NCBI RefSeq assembly: GCF_000423365.1
Contig: NZ_AUHV01000004.1
Span: forward strand, 1 to 64,000
Direction: 5' to 3'
Source of the DNA: Maritalea myrionectae DSM 19524
Lineage (GTDB): Bacteria; Pseudomonadota; Alphaproteobacteria; Rhizobiales; Devosiaceae
Length of the DNA stretch: 64,000 bases
The translations under genes and the position numbers were made by a program. The notes below the pieces were generated by a model. It was given only the letters and a program-made list of their open reading frames with translations, did not search any database and was not told the origin of the DNA. Shown in pieces: positions 20,118 through 29,242 of this stretch (positions are counted from its first letter, which is position 1; each line of letters starts with the position of its first letter).

Positions 20118-20899
20118 TGCGTGAGATTCTTAAAGAGGCAGAAGCACATATCAATGATGGTTATGGCCGGGCGCAGGAACACGCCAAGCAGCCATTGCCC
20201 AAGCGTTTCTATAAAGAGGTGTCGACCGACGAACTTGATGGCCAGCACCGTGTGTTGCTGGACGGCAAGCCGATCAAAACACCCGGCAAAAAGACTGTTG
20301 GTTTTCCTGACCCTAAGCTGGCGCAGTTGGTTGCAGACGAGTGGGCGGCTGTCGAGGAGAAAATCGACCCCGCCAAAATGCCACTTACGCGGATCTGCAA
20401 TACGATTGTTGAAAGTGGTGATGAATATTTGGCACCCGTGCGCGCGGAATTGCTGAAATATGCCGCCAATGATTTGCTGTTTTACCGCGCCGAGGGGCCA
20501 GACAGTTTGGTTGAGCTGCAGCGGCAGCATTGGGATGCGCCATTGCAGGTGTTTGAACGTGAGCACGGGGCCACATTCAAGTTGGTGGCTGGCGTGATGC
20601 ACGTGGCACAGCCGCAGGAAAGCCATGAAAAGATCGGGGCGCTGATCAACCGCTACGGCCTTTATTCCGCCTTTGCCGCGATGTCCATTACCTCGATCAC
20701 CGGTTCGGCATTGCTGGCCATTGGCCTGCGTGAAGGGCATTTTGATGCGGAACAGGTTTGGACTGCCGCTTATGTCGATGAGGACTATCAAGCCAGCCAA
20801 TGGGGCGAGGATGATCAAGCCATGGCCGCGCGCGCCTATAAGCGCAAAGACTTTGACGCCGCAGTTCAATTGTTTGATCTTTTGAATCCAGAAGTTTAG
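20117..20899 (+). CDS. ATP12-family F1-ATPase assembly chaperone
   Basis: Homologue of mitochondrial Atp12, which binds the F1 alpha subunit during ATP synthase assembly; the family is characteristic of alphaproteobacteria and mitochondria. The 260 residues include KRFYKEVSTDE, the beta-rich VLLDGKPIKTPGKK segment, the ADEWAAVEEKIDPAKMPLTR stretch and a C-terminal helical domain (SITGSALLAIGLREGHFDA). It overlaps the preceding gene by one base, ending a crcB-rluC-HAD-atp12 run. Confidence 0.93.
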   Translation: MREILKEAEAHINDGYGRAQEHAKQPLPKRFYKEVSTDELDGQHRVLLDGKPIKTPGKKTVGFPDPKLAQLVADEWAAVEEKIDPAKMPLTRICNTIVESGDEYLAPVRAELLKYAANDLLFYRAEGPDSLVELQRQHWDAPLQVFEREHGATFKLVAGVMHVAQPQESHEKIGALINRYGLYSAFAAMSITSITGSALLAIGLREGHFDAEQVWTAAYVDEDYQASQWGEDDQAMAARAYKRKDFDAAVQLFDLLNPEV

Positions 20900-20955
20900 A
20901 GAAGTCGTTGAGGCGCATGACCTATTTCGGCGGTGCGCTGAGATCTATGCCCGAA

Positions 20956-20981
20956 GAAAAAAGCCGACGCAAGCGCCGGCT
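20956..20981 (-). terminator. Terminator of the rimO-fol operon
   Basis: Read on the minus strand, an imperfect hairpin AGCCGGCGC / GCGTCGGCT runs into six T residues. It lies about 40 bases past the folK stop. The plus-strand gene for the ATP12 chaperone ends nearby but gets no T-run from this hairpin. Confidence 0.75.
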
Positions 20982-21023
20982 GACTTCGTAATTCGATTCC
21001 GTAAGCTGTGTTAAGTCGCTGAC

Positions 21024-21470
21024 TTAGCTTTGTGATTTGGCTGCGTGTTCGCGAAGCCATTCCACGATTGCCGGTTCGATTTCTTCCAGCGGATCGGTGA
21101 CGAATGCGCGTTCATGGGCGTAAGGGTGGGGAATGGTCAGCCGTTCGGTCTCGATCACTTTGCGGCCATATGCGATCACATCAATATCGATCAGGCGTGG
21201 TCCCCATTTTTCGTCGCGCTTGCGCCCCATAGCCACCTCGATCATTAGGGCGCTATCCAACAAGCCTTCAGGCCCGAGCGAAGTTTCGATCTCAATCGCC
21301 ATATTCAAAAATGGGTTTTGATCGGTTTTGCCCCAGGGGTCCGTCTCAATGATCGTGGACTTTTTGATGATATGAATATCGGGATGCGCATCCAATCGGC
21401 GCACGGCTTCTTTTAGCTGTGCGCGCGGACGGCCAATATTTGCCCCAAGGGCTAACCAAGCACGTGCCAT
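21024..21470 (-). CDS. folK: 6-hydroxymethyl-7,8-dihydropterin pyrophosphokinase
   Basis: Transfers pyrophosphate from ATP to hydroxymethyl-dihydropterin in folate synthesis. The 148 residues show ALGANIG near the start and the HPPK signature KWGPRLIDIDVI, whose aspartates bind magnesium. The start codon shares one base with the folB stop. Confidence 0.96.
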   Translation of the reverse strand: MARAWLALGANIGRPRAQLKEAVRRLDAHPDIHIIKKSTIIETDPWGKTDQNPFLNMAIEIETSLGPEGLLDSALMIEVAMGRKRDEKWGPRLIDIDVIAYGRKVIETERLTIPHPYAHERAFVTDPLEEIEPAIVEWLREHAAKSQS

Positions 21471-21859
21471 TATGCGGTCTCCCGGTCGCGGACGATTTCG
21501 ATGGCAAATTCACCTGCAACCACAGGAATCGGCGCCTCCGGTTTGCGCACGCGCACTTTGATCCACTGAATGGTGGGGAAGGCGTCAAAGAGTTGGTCAA
21601 CAATGTGCTGGCCCAGCGCTTCGATCAGTTTGAAGCGGGTTTTGGTGACCACTTCATTGAGCAGTTCGAAAATGTCCGCATAAGAGATTGTGGTCTCCAC
21701 ATCGTCGCTGCGACCCGGTACGCGCAGATCAACACCGCACTCCAGATCAATGCGAAAGCGTTGACCCAGCGTATTTTCTTCCATCATCACCCCGTGATAG
21801 CCATAAAAGGCGAGATCGGAGAGGATGATTTTATCTTCGACACGGTCTGTGCGAACCAT
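21470..21859 (-). CDS. folB: Dihydroneopterin aldolase
   Basis: Cleaves dihydroneopterin to hydroxymethyl-dihydropterin and glycolaldehyde, the step before FolK. The 129 residues match the family: LAFYGYHGVMMEENTLGQRF holds the pterin-site region, and TRFKLIEALGQHIVD the conserved Glu. It begins two bases after folP ends. Confidence 0.95.
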   Translation of the reverse strand: MVRTDRVEDKIILSDLAFYGYHGVMMEENTLGQRFRIDLECGVDLRVPGRSDDVETTISYADIFELLNEVVTKTRFKLIEALGQHIVDQLFDAFPTIQWIKVRVRKPEAPIPVVAGEFAIEIVRDRETA

Positions 21860-21861
21860 AA

Positions 21862-22716
21862 TTAAACGTCCTTTGGCGGTGGCGGACCATAGAGCATGGC
21901 CTTCACGACATGCAGCGCATCGAGATTCTCGCGCACATCGTGCACGCGGAATATATGCGCACCTTTTTCATATGCAAGTACCGTAGAGGCGGTGGTGGCT
22001 GCAACCCGTTCTTTTGGTGTATTGCCCAGCAATTTGCCGAACATGGATTTGCGAGACGTGCCGATCAGCAATGGATAACCAAGGGCATGCAGTTCGTCCA
22101 CCCGGCGCAGCAATTCGTAATTCTCGTCAAAGTTTTTGGCAAAGCCAAAGCCGGGATCCAAAGCGATTTGAGATTTGGAAATTCCAGCCTTTTCAGCGAT
22201 TTGCAGACTCTTTTCAAAGAATCGAGTCATCTCACCGAGCAGATCTTTTTCGCGGTCGCGGTCCGGGTCCCAATGCATCAAAATGGCCGGGCAGCCATAA
22301 TGCGCGGCGACGTCCGCCAGTTCCGGATCGCGCTGAAAGCCCCAGACATCATTGATGATTTCGGCCCCGGCTTCCATGGCCTGCTGGCCGACAATGGCTT
22401 TGTAGCTGTCGATAGAGATGGGCGTGTTGATGCCTGATTCCTTGAGGGCATCGATGGCGGGCAAGACGCGGTCGAGCTCTTCTTGTGCCGCAACAGCTTC
22501 TGAGCCGGGGCGGGTGCTCTCGCCGCCAACGTCTAAGATGTGTGCGCCTTCAGCGACCATTTTTTGCGCCTGCGCGATAATCTTGTCGCGGTCGGTAAAG
22601 TCACCACCGTCCGAAAAGCTGTCTGGCGTGACATTGAGAATGCCCATCACAAGCGGATCACGTCCCAGCGTGATGTCACCCGACTTGAGCTGCCATGTGA
22701 ATTGCTGATGCATCAT
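21862..22716 (-). CDS. folP: Dihydropteroate synthase
   Basis: Joins p-aminobenzoate to dihydropterin pyrophosphate; the target of sulfonamides. The family motifs [15 protein letters not shown] and [12 protein letters not shown] are both present, and GTSRKSMFG near the C-terminus marks the substrate loop. I use the first of two adjacent ATGs because it overlaps the rimO stop (ATGA). Length is 284 residues. Confidence 0.97.
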   Translation of the reverse strand: MMHQQFTWQLKSGDITLGRDPLVMGILNVTPDSFSDGGDFTDRDKIIAQAQKMVAEGAHILDVGGESTRPGSEAVAAQEELDRVLPAIDALKESGINTPISIDSYKAIVGQQAMEAGAEIINDVWGFQRDPELADVAAHYGCPAILMHWDPDRDREKDLLGEMTRFFEKSLQIAEKAGISKSQIALDPGFGFAKNFDENYELLRRVDELHALGYPLLIGTSRKSMFGKLLGNTPKERVAATTASTVLAYEKGAHIFRVHDVRENLDALHVVKAMLYGPPPPKDV

Positions 22717-24065
22717 TCTGCAGCGGGTTTGGCCACAAATTCAGGCTGCGCAGGCTCGCCATAAAGGTCATATTCGTCACTATCGACCAGTTTGACCTTC
22801 ACCATGTCGCCGGGCTTTACGCCCTGCACATCGTCGATAAACACTTGCCCATCAATATCTGGCGCATCCCATTGGCTGCGGCCAAGGGCGCGGTTGTCTT
22901 CGGGGGCCACATCGTCGATTAACACATCAATCTCGCGACCAACTTTTTGGCGCAACCGCTCTGCGGAAATGGCTTGGGCTTTGATCATCAAGCGATCATA
23001 GCGGTCCTGTTTGATTTCGTCGGGCACTTCGCCTTCGATTTCATTGGCCACGGCGCCGGTTACAGGTTCATATTGGAACGCGCCCAAGCGGTCGATTTGG
23101 GTTTCGTCCAGCCAATCCAGCAATTGCTGGAAGTCATCTTCGGTTTCACCCGGGAAGCCGACAATGAAGGTGGAGCGGATGGCCAAATCCGGGCAGATAT
23201 CGCGCCAATGTTTGATGCGATCGGCGGTTTTAACCTGATTGGCCGGGCGGCGCATGGCTTTAAGCACATTTGGTGCCGCGTGCTGGAATGGAATGTCGAG
23301 GTACGGCAAGATTTTGCCTTCGGCCATCAGTGGGATGGTCTTGTCGACATGCGGGTAGGGGTAAACATAGTGCAAGCGCACCCATGCATCCAATTCGCCC
23401 AGCTCTTCGCAAAGATTGTGGAACCGCGCTTCCACATCGCGCTTATGAAAGCGGGAGGTGGCATATTTGATATCCTGGCCGTAGGCGCTTGTGTCTTGCG
23501 AAATCACCATGATTTCTTTCACGCCCGCTTTCACCAGCCGTTCGGCTTCATAAAGCACGCTGGCCACAGGGCGCGACTGCAAATCACCGCGGATAGACGG
23601 GATAATGCAGAAAGTACAGCGGTTGGAACAGCCTTCGGAAATTTTCAGATAGGCGTAGTGGCGTGGCGTGAGGCGCAAGCCATCGGCAGGCACGAGATCT
23701 TCGAAAGGCTTGTGCACGGGCGGCAGATTTTCATGCACCGCTTCCACCACCGCTTCATATTGATGCGGGCCGGACACAGCGAGCACTTTTGGGTGCGTGT
23801 CGCGGATCAATTGCTCTTCGGTGCCCAAACAGCCGGTGACGACCACTTTGCCATTTTCATTGATGGCTTCGCCGATGGCCTCAAGGCTTTCAGCTTTGGC
23901 GCTGTCCAAAAATCCACATGTGTTGACGATCACCAAATCCGCGCCCTCATAGGACTGCGAGAAATTGTAGCCCTGCGCGCGTAGGGTGGTCAAAATGCGT
24001 TCTGAATCGACGAGCGCCTTTGGGCAGCCAAGGCTCACAAGTCCAATGGTTGGGTTCTGGTTCAT
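22713..24065 (-). CDS. rimO: Ribosomal protein S12 methylthiotransferase RimO
   Basis: Radical-SAM enzyme that methylthiolates an aspartate of ribosomal protein S12. The N-terminal UPF0004 domain carries its three cluster cysteines (in [22 protein letters not shown] and VTGCLG). The radical-SAM motif is CSNRCTFC, and a C-terminal TRAM-like domain is present. I start at [14 protein letters not shown] (450 aa); the open frame extends 21 codons upstream without homology. It leads an operon with folP, folB and folK, which may reflect shared one-carbon or growth control. Confidence 0.95.
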   Translation of the reverse strand: MNQNPTIGLVSLGCPKALVDSERILTTLRAQGYNFSQSYEGADLVIVNTCGFLDSAKAESLEAIGEAINENGKVVVTGCLGTEEQLIRDTHPKVLAVSGPHQYEAVVEAVHENLPPVHKPFEDLVPADGLRLTPRHYAYLKISEGCSNRCTFCIIPSIRGDLQSRPVASVLYEAERLVKAGVKEIMVISQDTSAYGQDIKYATSRFHKRDVEARFHNLCEELGELDAWVRLHYVYPYPHVDKTIPLMAEGKILPYLDIPFQHAAPNVLKAMRRPANQVKTADRIKHWRDICPDLAIRSTFIVGFPGETEDDFQQLLDWLDETQIDRLGAFQYEPVTGAVANEIEGEVPDEIKQDRYDRLMIKAQAISAERLRQKVGREIDVLIDDVAPEDNRALGRSQWDAPDIDGQVFIDDVQGVKPGDMVKVKLVDSDEYDLYGEPAQPEFVAKPAAE

Positions 24066-24080
24066 CCGTTCGGCCTTTAA

Positions 24081-24118
24081 TAGGATTTGAATGGGCTTTC
24101 TAACGCACTCAAATCCTA
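24081..24118 (-). promoter_or_regulatory. 10 bp inverted repeat upstream of rimO
   Basis: TAGGATTTGA and TCAAATCCTA are perfect complements 18 bases apart, in the 75-base gap between the aminotransferase stop and the rimO start. There is no clear T-run, so it could be a weak terminator of the upstream gene or a leader structure or operator for rimO-fol. Confidence 0.4.
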
Positions 24119-24140
24119 CGTCAAGCACAAGTGCTGTGGC

Positions 24141-27100
24141 TTAGGAGAATGTGCTAATCACCTCATCCAACTGGTCGCACATAAAATCGGCATTTTCGCG
24201 GCTAAACACCATGGGGGGCTTAAATTTCAGCACATTGTCCAGCGGACCATCGGTTGAGAGCAAGATTGACCGTTCGCGCATGGCGTTGACGATGGCACCC
24301 GCCTTTTCCGTCGCTGGGGTCAATTGCTCGTCTTCAACCAGTTCCATGCCGAGAAACAGGCCGTGCCCGCGCACATCGCCCACCAGATCATATTTGTCTT
24401 TGATCTGGCGCCAGCGGCCCAAAATGTAATTGCCAAGCTCTTTGGCATGGGCCTGCAAGCCTTCATTTTCAATCACATCCATCACCGCCATGCCCACAGC
24501 CATGGAAACCGGATTGCCGCCGAAGCTGTTGAAATATTCCATGCCTGTGTTGAACTTGTCGGCCAGTTCCTTGGTGGTCACCACGGCGGCGAGGGGGTGG
24601 CCGTTGCCGATGGGTTTGCCCATCACGACAATGTCCGGCACCACATCTTGCAGTTCGTAGGCCCAGAAATGCTCGCCCACGCGGCCAAAGCCGCATTGCA
24701 CTTCATCAGCAATGCACACGCCGCCTTCGGCACGCACGGCTTCATAAACAGCCTTGAAATAGCCTTCCGGGTAAGCGACCTGGCCACCAACGCCTGAAAT
24801 GCTTTCAGCAATGAAGGCCGCCGCGCCATTGCCCGTTTTGGCTTTGATTTCTTCAATGCGCCGTTTCACATCTTCCGCATATTTGGCGCCTGCGTCATTG
24901 TCGCCATAGCGATAGGGGCCACGGAACGGATCGGGGAATTCGGCGATATGGGTAAAATCAGGTTGCGGGAAACCGCCTTTGCGCTTGAATTTATAGGGGC
25001 TGACATCCACCGTCCCTTGCGAGTTGCCGTGATAGGCCCAATCCAGCACAATCGTATCTTTCTGGCCTGTGGCCTGCCGCGCGATGCGCAGCGCCAGTTC
25101 ATTGGCCTCGGTGCCTGAATTGACGAAATAGGCGACTGAGAGATGATCGGGCATTTTCGAGGTGATGCGTTCAGCATAATCCAGCACCAACTCGCTCAGA
25201 TAACGCGTATTGGTGTTGAGGATTCCTGCCTGCCGCGAAATCGCCTCCACCAGATGCGGGTGGCAATGGCCGATATGGGTGATGTTGTTGACCCCATCTA
25301 CAAAGGCACGGCCCGTATGGTCATATAAATGCACGCCTTTGCCCGACACCATTTTCAGCTTTTTCTTATAGGAAACGCTCAGTGACGGACCGAGCAAGTT
25401 GGCGCGGCGCCGCATCAGTTTGTCTGGCGTTTGCTCATCAATTTCAAAGGTTTGCGGTGCCTGGTTCATCAAAAGATTCGGGTTGGGGCAGATTTGCTGC
25501 CATACATCCCACATGCTTTTGTGTGCCACGCCGTTGAAATTGGTGGATTGGCTCAACATTGAAGTCATGATCTGGAAATGCAGGTGCGGATACCAGCCTC
25601 CATTCACGTCCCAATCGCCAATATGGCCGATCAGCTGGCCCTTCTCGATCTTGTCGCCCACATGGTGCAGATCAAAGATGGAGCGGGAGAGATGCCCATA
25701 TAGCGAATAGAACGGCACGCCTTTATCGGTCTCATGTTTCAGAATGAGTGTTGGGCCATAATCCAGCTCAAATGCATTGTCGTGCACGGCATAGACTTCG
25801 CCTGCCATTGGCGCGTGCAGCGGTTCATCCGCATGCACAAACACATCGACGCCCATATGAATGGTGCGGCGTTCTTTTGACAGTTTGGAGGCAAAAGCAT
25901 CGGTTTGATAGACGGTGCGGTCTTCGCCATAGCGGCCAATGCCAAAGCGGGCCTCTTCTTTGGCGCATTTTTCATCAAACCATGCGTTAAAGGCCTGGTC
26001 GCTGAAGGGCGGTATCGTCGTGTCGCTGCCATCCGCCGGGATGATAAACCGGGCTTCATATTTGAAGTCTGGCTTGAACAGTGAAGCTGTATTGGGCTGA
26101 TTTTGCTCAAGAAAGTTGATGATGTGGCTTGCATGATCCACAGCGTCCAAGCCCGCTGCATGGCGGAACAGCGCTGTCATAAAGCGTGGGTCGACATCGT
26201 CCAGCCGATCAAGCAGCTCAAGCGCTGGCTTTTGCGACACCAGCAAATATTCATTTTCCGGGTGGGCCTTGATCTGGTGCGAGGACATAGCCACGCTGAC
26301 GGTGAGGCGCATGCGGATCAAATCAAACAGCACATCCAGTTCTGCTGCAAACAGCGGAAATTCAGCGCAATAATTGCTGACCAGCGCTTTCGAGGCGGCA
26401 AACAGGTCATCCTGATCCATCAGCGCGTAGGCCATGGTCACGGCCAACTCATTGATTTGGCGGCCATAGCACATGTCACCAAAATCGATGAGGCCGGTGA
26501 CCTTGCTTTCGTCAGCTGGGTCGATCACCAGATTATTGTCATTTGCGTCCTGATGGATCACCGCCATGCGCAAATGCTGCAGTTTGGGTGCGGTCTCTGC
26601 GCGATAATGCGCAAACAAGTGTTCGGCGCGTTCACGATGGGCTGGATTGGCGATGGACGGGAAATATTCCTCAGCCGCCAGCGCATTGTCCAAGTTCCAA
26701 ATAAAATCAGGGCGATGGGCAGCAGTGTCGAAAAAACCGCTCATGCTTTTTGAGAATTTGCCCATAAAGCGGCCCAGATTGGCCAGGCGCTCCAGAGAAA
26801 CAGGCTTTTGCGAATAAAGATCACCCTCCAGGAAGGTCAACATGCGGATATGGTATTCCTGCTCACCTTTTTGCGCCACAAACATATTCTCGCCCGTAGT
26901 CGTAGGCACTACGGCAGGACAGCCTTCAAAGCCGCTATCTTGTAAAAAGGTGAGGCTGTTGTTTTGGAGCTCGAGGAAGTCAACATCTTCGCCAAGGTTG
27001 GCAATTTTAAAAACAAATTTGCCTTTGTCGCTGGAGACAGCGAAGTTTTGATCGCGCTCGCTTTCAAGGGCGCGTAGATCGCCTTTGATGCCATATTTGG

Positions 27101-27164
27101 CGCTCAATAGCTCTTGGACATCATTTTCAGTGAATTGTGGCGGGGCGAACTCAAAAGCTGACAT
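24141..27164 (-). CDS. Three-domain fusion: APH-type kinase, M23 peptidase-like, class-III PLP aminotransferase/phospho-lyase
   Basis: A 1007-residue protein. Residues about 20-340 form an aminoglycoside/choline-kinase-like fold with Brenner motif VIHQDANDN (202-210) and LIDFGD (225-230). Residues about 430-535 are M23/LytM-like, with HMGVD (His436, Asp440) and PHLHF (His529) as zinc ligands. Residues about 580-1007 are a class-III aminotransferase with NSGTEANE and PLP lysine Lys850 ([11 protein letters not shown]). Animal relatives split the outer parts into a hydroxylysine kinase and a phospho-lyase, so phosphorylation and lyase removal of an amino-alcohol is a reasonable inference, not shown here. 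I start at MSAFEFAPP; 23 codons of open frame lie upstream. No signal peptide is seen. Confidence 0.9.
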   Translation of the reverse strand: MSAFEFAPPQFTENDVQELLSAKYGIKGDLRALESERDQNFAVSSDKGKFVFKIANLGEDVDFLELQNNSLTFLQDSGFEGCPAVVPTTTGENMFVAQKGEQEYHIRMLTFLEGDLYSQKPVSLERLANLGRFMGKFSKSMSGFFDTAAHRPDFIWNLDNALAAEEYFPSIANPAHRERAEHLFAHYRAETAPKLQHLRMAVIHQDANDNNLVIDPADESKVTGLIDFGDMCYGRQINELAVTMAYALMDQDDLFAASKALVSNYCAEFPLFAAELDVLFDLIRMRLTVSVAMSSHQIKAHPENEYLLVSQKPALELLDRLDDVDPRFMTALFRHAAGLDAVDHASHIINFLEQNQPNTASLFKPDFKYEARFIIPADGSDTTIPPFSDQAFNAWFDEKCAKEEARFGIGRYGEDRTVYQTDAFASKLSKERRTIHMGVDVFVHADEPLHAPMAGEVYAVHDNAFELDYGPTLILKHETDKGVPFYSLYGHLSRSIFDLHHVGDKIEKGQLIGHIGDWDVNGGWYPHLHFQIMTSMLSQSTNFNGVAHKSMWDVWQQICPNPNLLMNQAPQTFEIDEQTPDKLMRRRANLLGPSLSVSYKKKLKMVSGKGVHLYDHTGRAFVDGVNNITHIGHCHPHLVEAISRQAGILNTNTRYLSELVLDYAERITSKMPDHLSVAYFVNSGTEANELALRIARQATGQKDTIVLDWAYHGNSQGTVDVSPYKFKRKGGFPQPDFTHIAEFPDPFRGPYRYGDNDAGAKYAEDVKRRIEEIKAKTGNGAAAFIAESISGVGGQVAYPEGYFKAVYEAVRAEGGVCIADEVQCGFGRVGEHFWAYELQDVVPDIVVMGKPIGNGHPLAAVVTTKELADKFNTGMEYFNSFGGNPVSMAVGMAVMDVIENEGLQAHAKELGNYILGRWRQIKDKYDLVGDVRGHGLFLGMELVEDEQLTPATEKAGAIVNAMRERSILLSTDGPLDNVLKFKPPMVFSRENADFMCDQLDEVISTFS

Positions 27165-27260
27165 TGGTGCTTTGACCCTTGGTTGGATGTTGTTTTGATT
27201 ATCATATCCAATTTTGCGGTGGCGTGGAGCCAAAACAGGGGTGAATTTGCACGAAATATA

Positions 27261-27294
27261 AAAATGGGTTCATGCAGAAACTGCATGAACCCAT
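27261..27294 (-). terminator. Terminator of the DUF4282 gene
   Basis: A perfect 14 bp hairpin (ATGGGTTCATGCAG / CTGCATGAACCCAT) with a three-base loop, followed on the minus strand by TTTTATATTT. It lies 24 bases past the stop of the DUF4282 gene and separates it from the fusion-protein gene. Confidence 0.88.
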
Positions 27295-27318
27295 CAATGT
27301 CAAAATACCTAAATGCGT

Positions 27319-27903
27319 TTAAGCGTCTGGCTTCTTCGCCGTCTTGTTGGCGGTTGCGGGACGCTTCGCGGTGGTTTTGCGTTTGGCCGGGGCTTTGCGA
27401 GTTGATGACTTCGCCGTCGTGGTGGTGCGTCGAGTTGATGCCGCGCGAGATTTTGTGGTCCGTGCTTTTGGCTTCGCCGCTGGTTTGTCGGCCGTGCTGG
27501 ACTCGTCATAGTCCGTATCCAGTTCTTTATAGGCGTCCTGCACGTCATCTTCCGCCAGCTCTTCCAACGCGTCTTTCACATCATCAAAGATTGAAAGCGC
27601 GGGGCGCACGGGCTGTTGGATTTCCATGATCTTTTCGTTCTTTTTAAAGAACACAAGCAATGTTTCACACAGCACGCGCAGGGCAACAAAGCCACCAAGG
27701 CCAAAAATGCCCACTTCCAACAGGCCCCAAAGGCCGGAACCAAAAGAATCAGCAAAGGTTGCGAACAAATGATTGATTGACCAAAGGACGATTGTGCCCA
27801 AGCCAAGCAGGTAGAGCAATTTGATGATTTTGGGGGCGATCATCCGATCGAGATTGAAGATGGTGCCGCTTGTGGCCAGTTTTTTCATATCGTCAGGGGT
27901 CAT
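27319..27903 (-). CDS. DUF4282 membrane protein with histone-like basic tail
   Basis: A 194 aa protein of unknown function. The N-terminal half fits DUF4282: FNLDRMIAPKIIKLLY, then two membrane segments at about 26-47 and 60-86. A short acidic linker (107-135) leads to a tail (about 138-194) rich in Lys, Arg, Ala and Thr, with repeats such as RKAPAKRKTTAKRPAT. Such tails bind nucleic acid or polyanions in histone-H1-like proteins; here the tail should face the cytoplasm if both termini do. It has its own terminator and lies 82 bases downstream of lipB. Confidence 0.85.
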   Translation of the reverse strand: MTPDDMKKLATSGTIFNLDRMIAPKIIKLLYLLGLGTIVLWSINHLFATFADSFGSGLWGLLEVGIFGLGGFVALRVLCETLLVFFKKNEKIMEIQQPVRPALSIFDDVKDALEELAEDDVQDAYKELDTDYDESSTADKPAAKPKARTTKSRAASTRRTTTTAKSSTRKAPAKRKTTAKRPATANKTAKKPDA

Positions 27904-27985
27904 TTTCTCACCTTTGTGTGGGTGTTCGCGCTGGGTTGGTTTAGCTTTAGCATAATTCAGTGAAAAATGGCCAGTCTACCGGGGG

Positions 27986-28672
27986 TTAAACCCGAACAGT
28001 GGGCCCAAAAATGCGTTCAAAATTGCGACGCAGGGCGCCATCGAGTTCGGGCATGGACGCCAATTGGCCCAAATCTTCAAAGCTGGTGACGCCTTGGTCG
28101 GTGATGCCGCAAGGCACGATGCCGTTATAGTCTGATAAATCCGGGTTTAGATTGATCGAGATGCCGTGAAAGCTGACCCAACGTGAAACCCTTACGCCGA
28201 TTGCGGCGATCTTGTCTTCTTTATTAAAGCCTTTTTCAGGACGTTTGACCCACACGCCCACGCGGCCATCGCGCTGTTCGCCAACAATATTGAAGTCGGC
28301 CAAAGTGTCGATCACCAATTGCTCCATCGCCCGCACGAAGGCGCGCACGTCGCGGCCACGGTGTTTGAGGTCAAGCATCAAATAAACCACCCGTTGCCCA
28401 GGGCCATGATAGGTGTATTGGCCACCACGCCCCGCATTGAATACGGGCAGCGCGTTGGGATCGGTCAAATCGGCGGCTTTGGCGGAGGTGCCAGCGGTAT
28501 AAAGCGGTGGATGTTCCAAAAGCCAGGCCAGCTCGCCCACTTCGCCGCGGGCCAAGCGGTCCACATGATCTTTCATGCGCGCCAGCGCCTCTGGATATTC
28601 GACCAACTTGTCGGAAATTTCCCAATGAGTTGGGCGCTGATCATCGCGCATTATTGTTGGATTTTGAGACAT
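27986..28672 (-). CDS. lipB: Octanoyltransferase (lipoate biosynthesis)
   Basis: Moves octanoate from acyl carrier protein to lipoyl domains. [12 protein letters not shown] (82-93) is the family signature; Lys154 in [12 protein letters not shown] and Cys188 in IVPCGI are the catalytic pair. Length is 228 residues. lipA is not in the window. The gene is divergent from the FliN-like gene. Confidence 0.96.
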   Translation of the reverse strand: MSQNPTIMRDDQRPTHWEISDKLVEYPEALARMKDHVDRLARGEVGELAWLLEHPPLYTAGTSAKAADLTDPNALPVFNAGRGGQYTYHGPGQRVVYLMLDLKHRGRDVRAFVRAMEQLVIDTLADFNIVGEQRDGRVGVWVKRPEKGFNKEDKIAAIGVRVSRWVSFHGISINLNPDLSDYNGIVPCGITDQGVTSFEDLGQLASMPELDGALRRNFERIFGPTVRV

Positions 28673-28745
28673 ATTTGGCCGCGAATTTGGATTTTGTTAA
28701 CACTTCAATAACCATGGGCAGTGCAAGGTCAATTGCATCGCCTTT

Positions 28746-28762
28746 GGTTTATGGCATAAACC
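28746..28762. promoter_or_regulatory. Palindrome in the lipB / fliN-like divergent spacer
   Basis: GGTTTAT and ATAAACC are perfect 7 bp inverted repeats with a three-base centre, in the 135-base region between two divergent genes. The size and spacing suit a dimeric repressor site. No regulator can be named. Confidence 0.3.
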
Positions 28763-28807
28763 GTTGAGGTGCAATGACTTGATTCTGTCGCTTGGGACCC
28801 AAAATAC

Positions 28808-29041
28808 ATGGACGCATTAAAATCCATTGATGTGAATATCACCGTTGAACTTGGTGCCACCAAGATGCCGATTCACCATTTGCTGCGCATGGGACGCGGT
28901 GCTGTGATTGAGCTGGATGCGACTGAATATGATCCTTTGAAAATCTACGCCAATAAGACATTGGTGGCGATCGGCGAGATCAAGATTGATGAGGGGCAAC
29001 TCTCCATTGAAGTGCTGGAAAAAGTCACAAAACAACCTTAA
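28808..29041 (+). CDS. Orphan FliN-like (SpoA-domain) protein
   Basis: The 77 residues are almost only a FliN/FliM C-terminal SpoA domain: ELGATKMPIHHLLRMGRGAV, IYANKTLVAIGEI and the closing LSIEVLEKV strand all match. Classical FliN proteins carry an N-terminal extension, which is absent here. FliN is part of the flagellar C-ring and binds export chaperones, but no other flagellar gene is nearby. It could be the true motor-switch FliN lying outside the cluster, or a type III secretion or regulatory homologue. Confidence 0.8.
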   Translation: MDALKSIDVNITVELGATKMPIHHLLRMGRGAVIELDATEYDPLKIYANKTLVAIGEIKIDEGQLSIEVLEKVTKQP

Positions 29042-29064
29042 GCGAAAAAAGCTATAAATTTGGC

Positions 29065-29093
29065 TTGTGCGCCATGAAGCCATTTGATACATG
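29065..29093 (+). promoter_or_regulatory. Candidate promoter of tRNA-Leu
   Basis: TTGTGC and TACATG hexamers are separated by 17 bases. A start about seven bases downstream would give a leader of roughly 16 bases before the mature tRNA. Both boxes are imperfect. Confidence 0.35.
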
Positions 29094-29115
29094 GTGACGC
29101 GCTTAAGACGATTAT

Positions 29116-29202
29116 GCGGTCGTGGCGGAATTGGTAGACGCGCAGCGTTGAGGTCGCTGTGGGGTAACACCCGTGGAAGTTCGAGTCTTCTCGACCGCAC
29201 CA
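29116..29202 (+). tRNA. tRNA-Leu (anticodon GAG)
   Basis: An 87-base type II tRNA with the CCA end encoded. Acceptor GCGGTCG pairs with CGACCGC, the anticodon stem CAGCG/CGCTG encloses TTGAGGT with GAG at 29150-29152, and a long variable arm (GGGTAACACCC) precedes the GTTCGAGT T-arm. It reads CUC and CUU codons. Confidence 0.97.
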
Positions 29203-29216
29203 AATTGTTTTAAAAG

Positions 29217-29242
29217 AACCTGCCTTTAGGGCAGGTTTTTTT
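29217..29242 (+). terminator. Terminator after tRNA-Leu
   Basis: AACCTGCC pairs with GGCAGGTT around a short loop, followed by seven T residues. It ends directly at the ATG of the next reading frame. Confidence 0.88.

Noticed and set aside
20024-20869. Minus-strand open frame (281 codons) over the ATP12 gene
   Set aside because: It is the complement of a conserved gene with no domain of its own.
22947-23984. Long plus-strand open frame (345 codons) over rimO
   Set aside because: It is antisense to a clear radical-SAM gene, has no recognisable domain and no ribosome-binding site.
26103-26753. Plus-strand open frame (216 codons) within the fusion-protein gene
   Set aside because: It runs antisense to the kinase domain and has no independent support.
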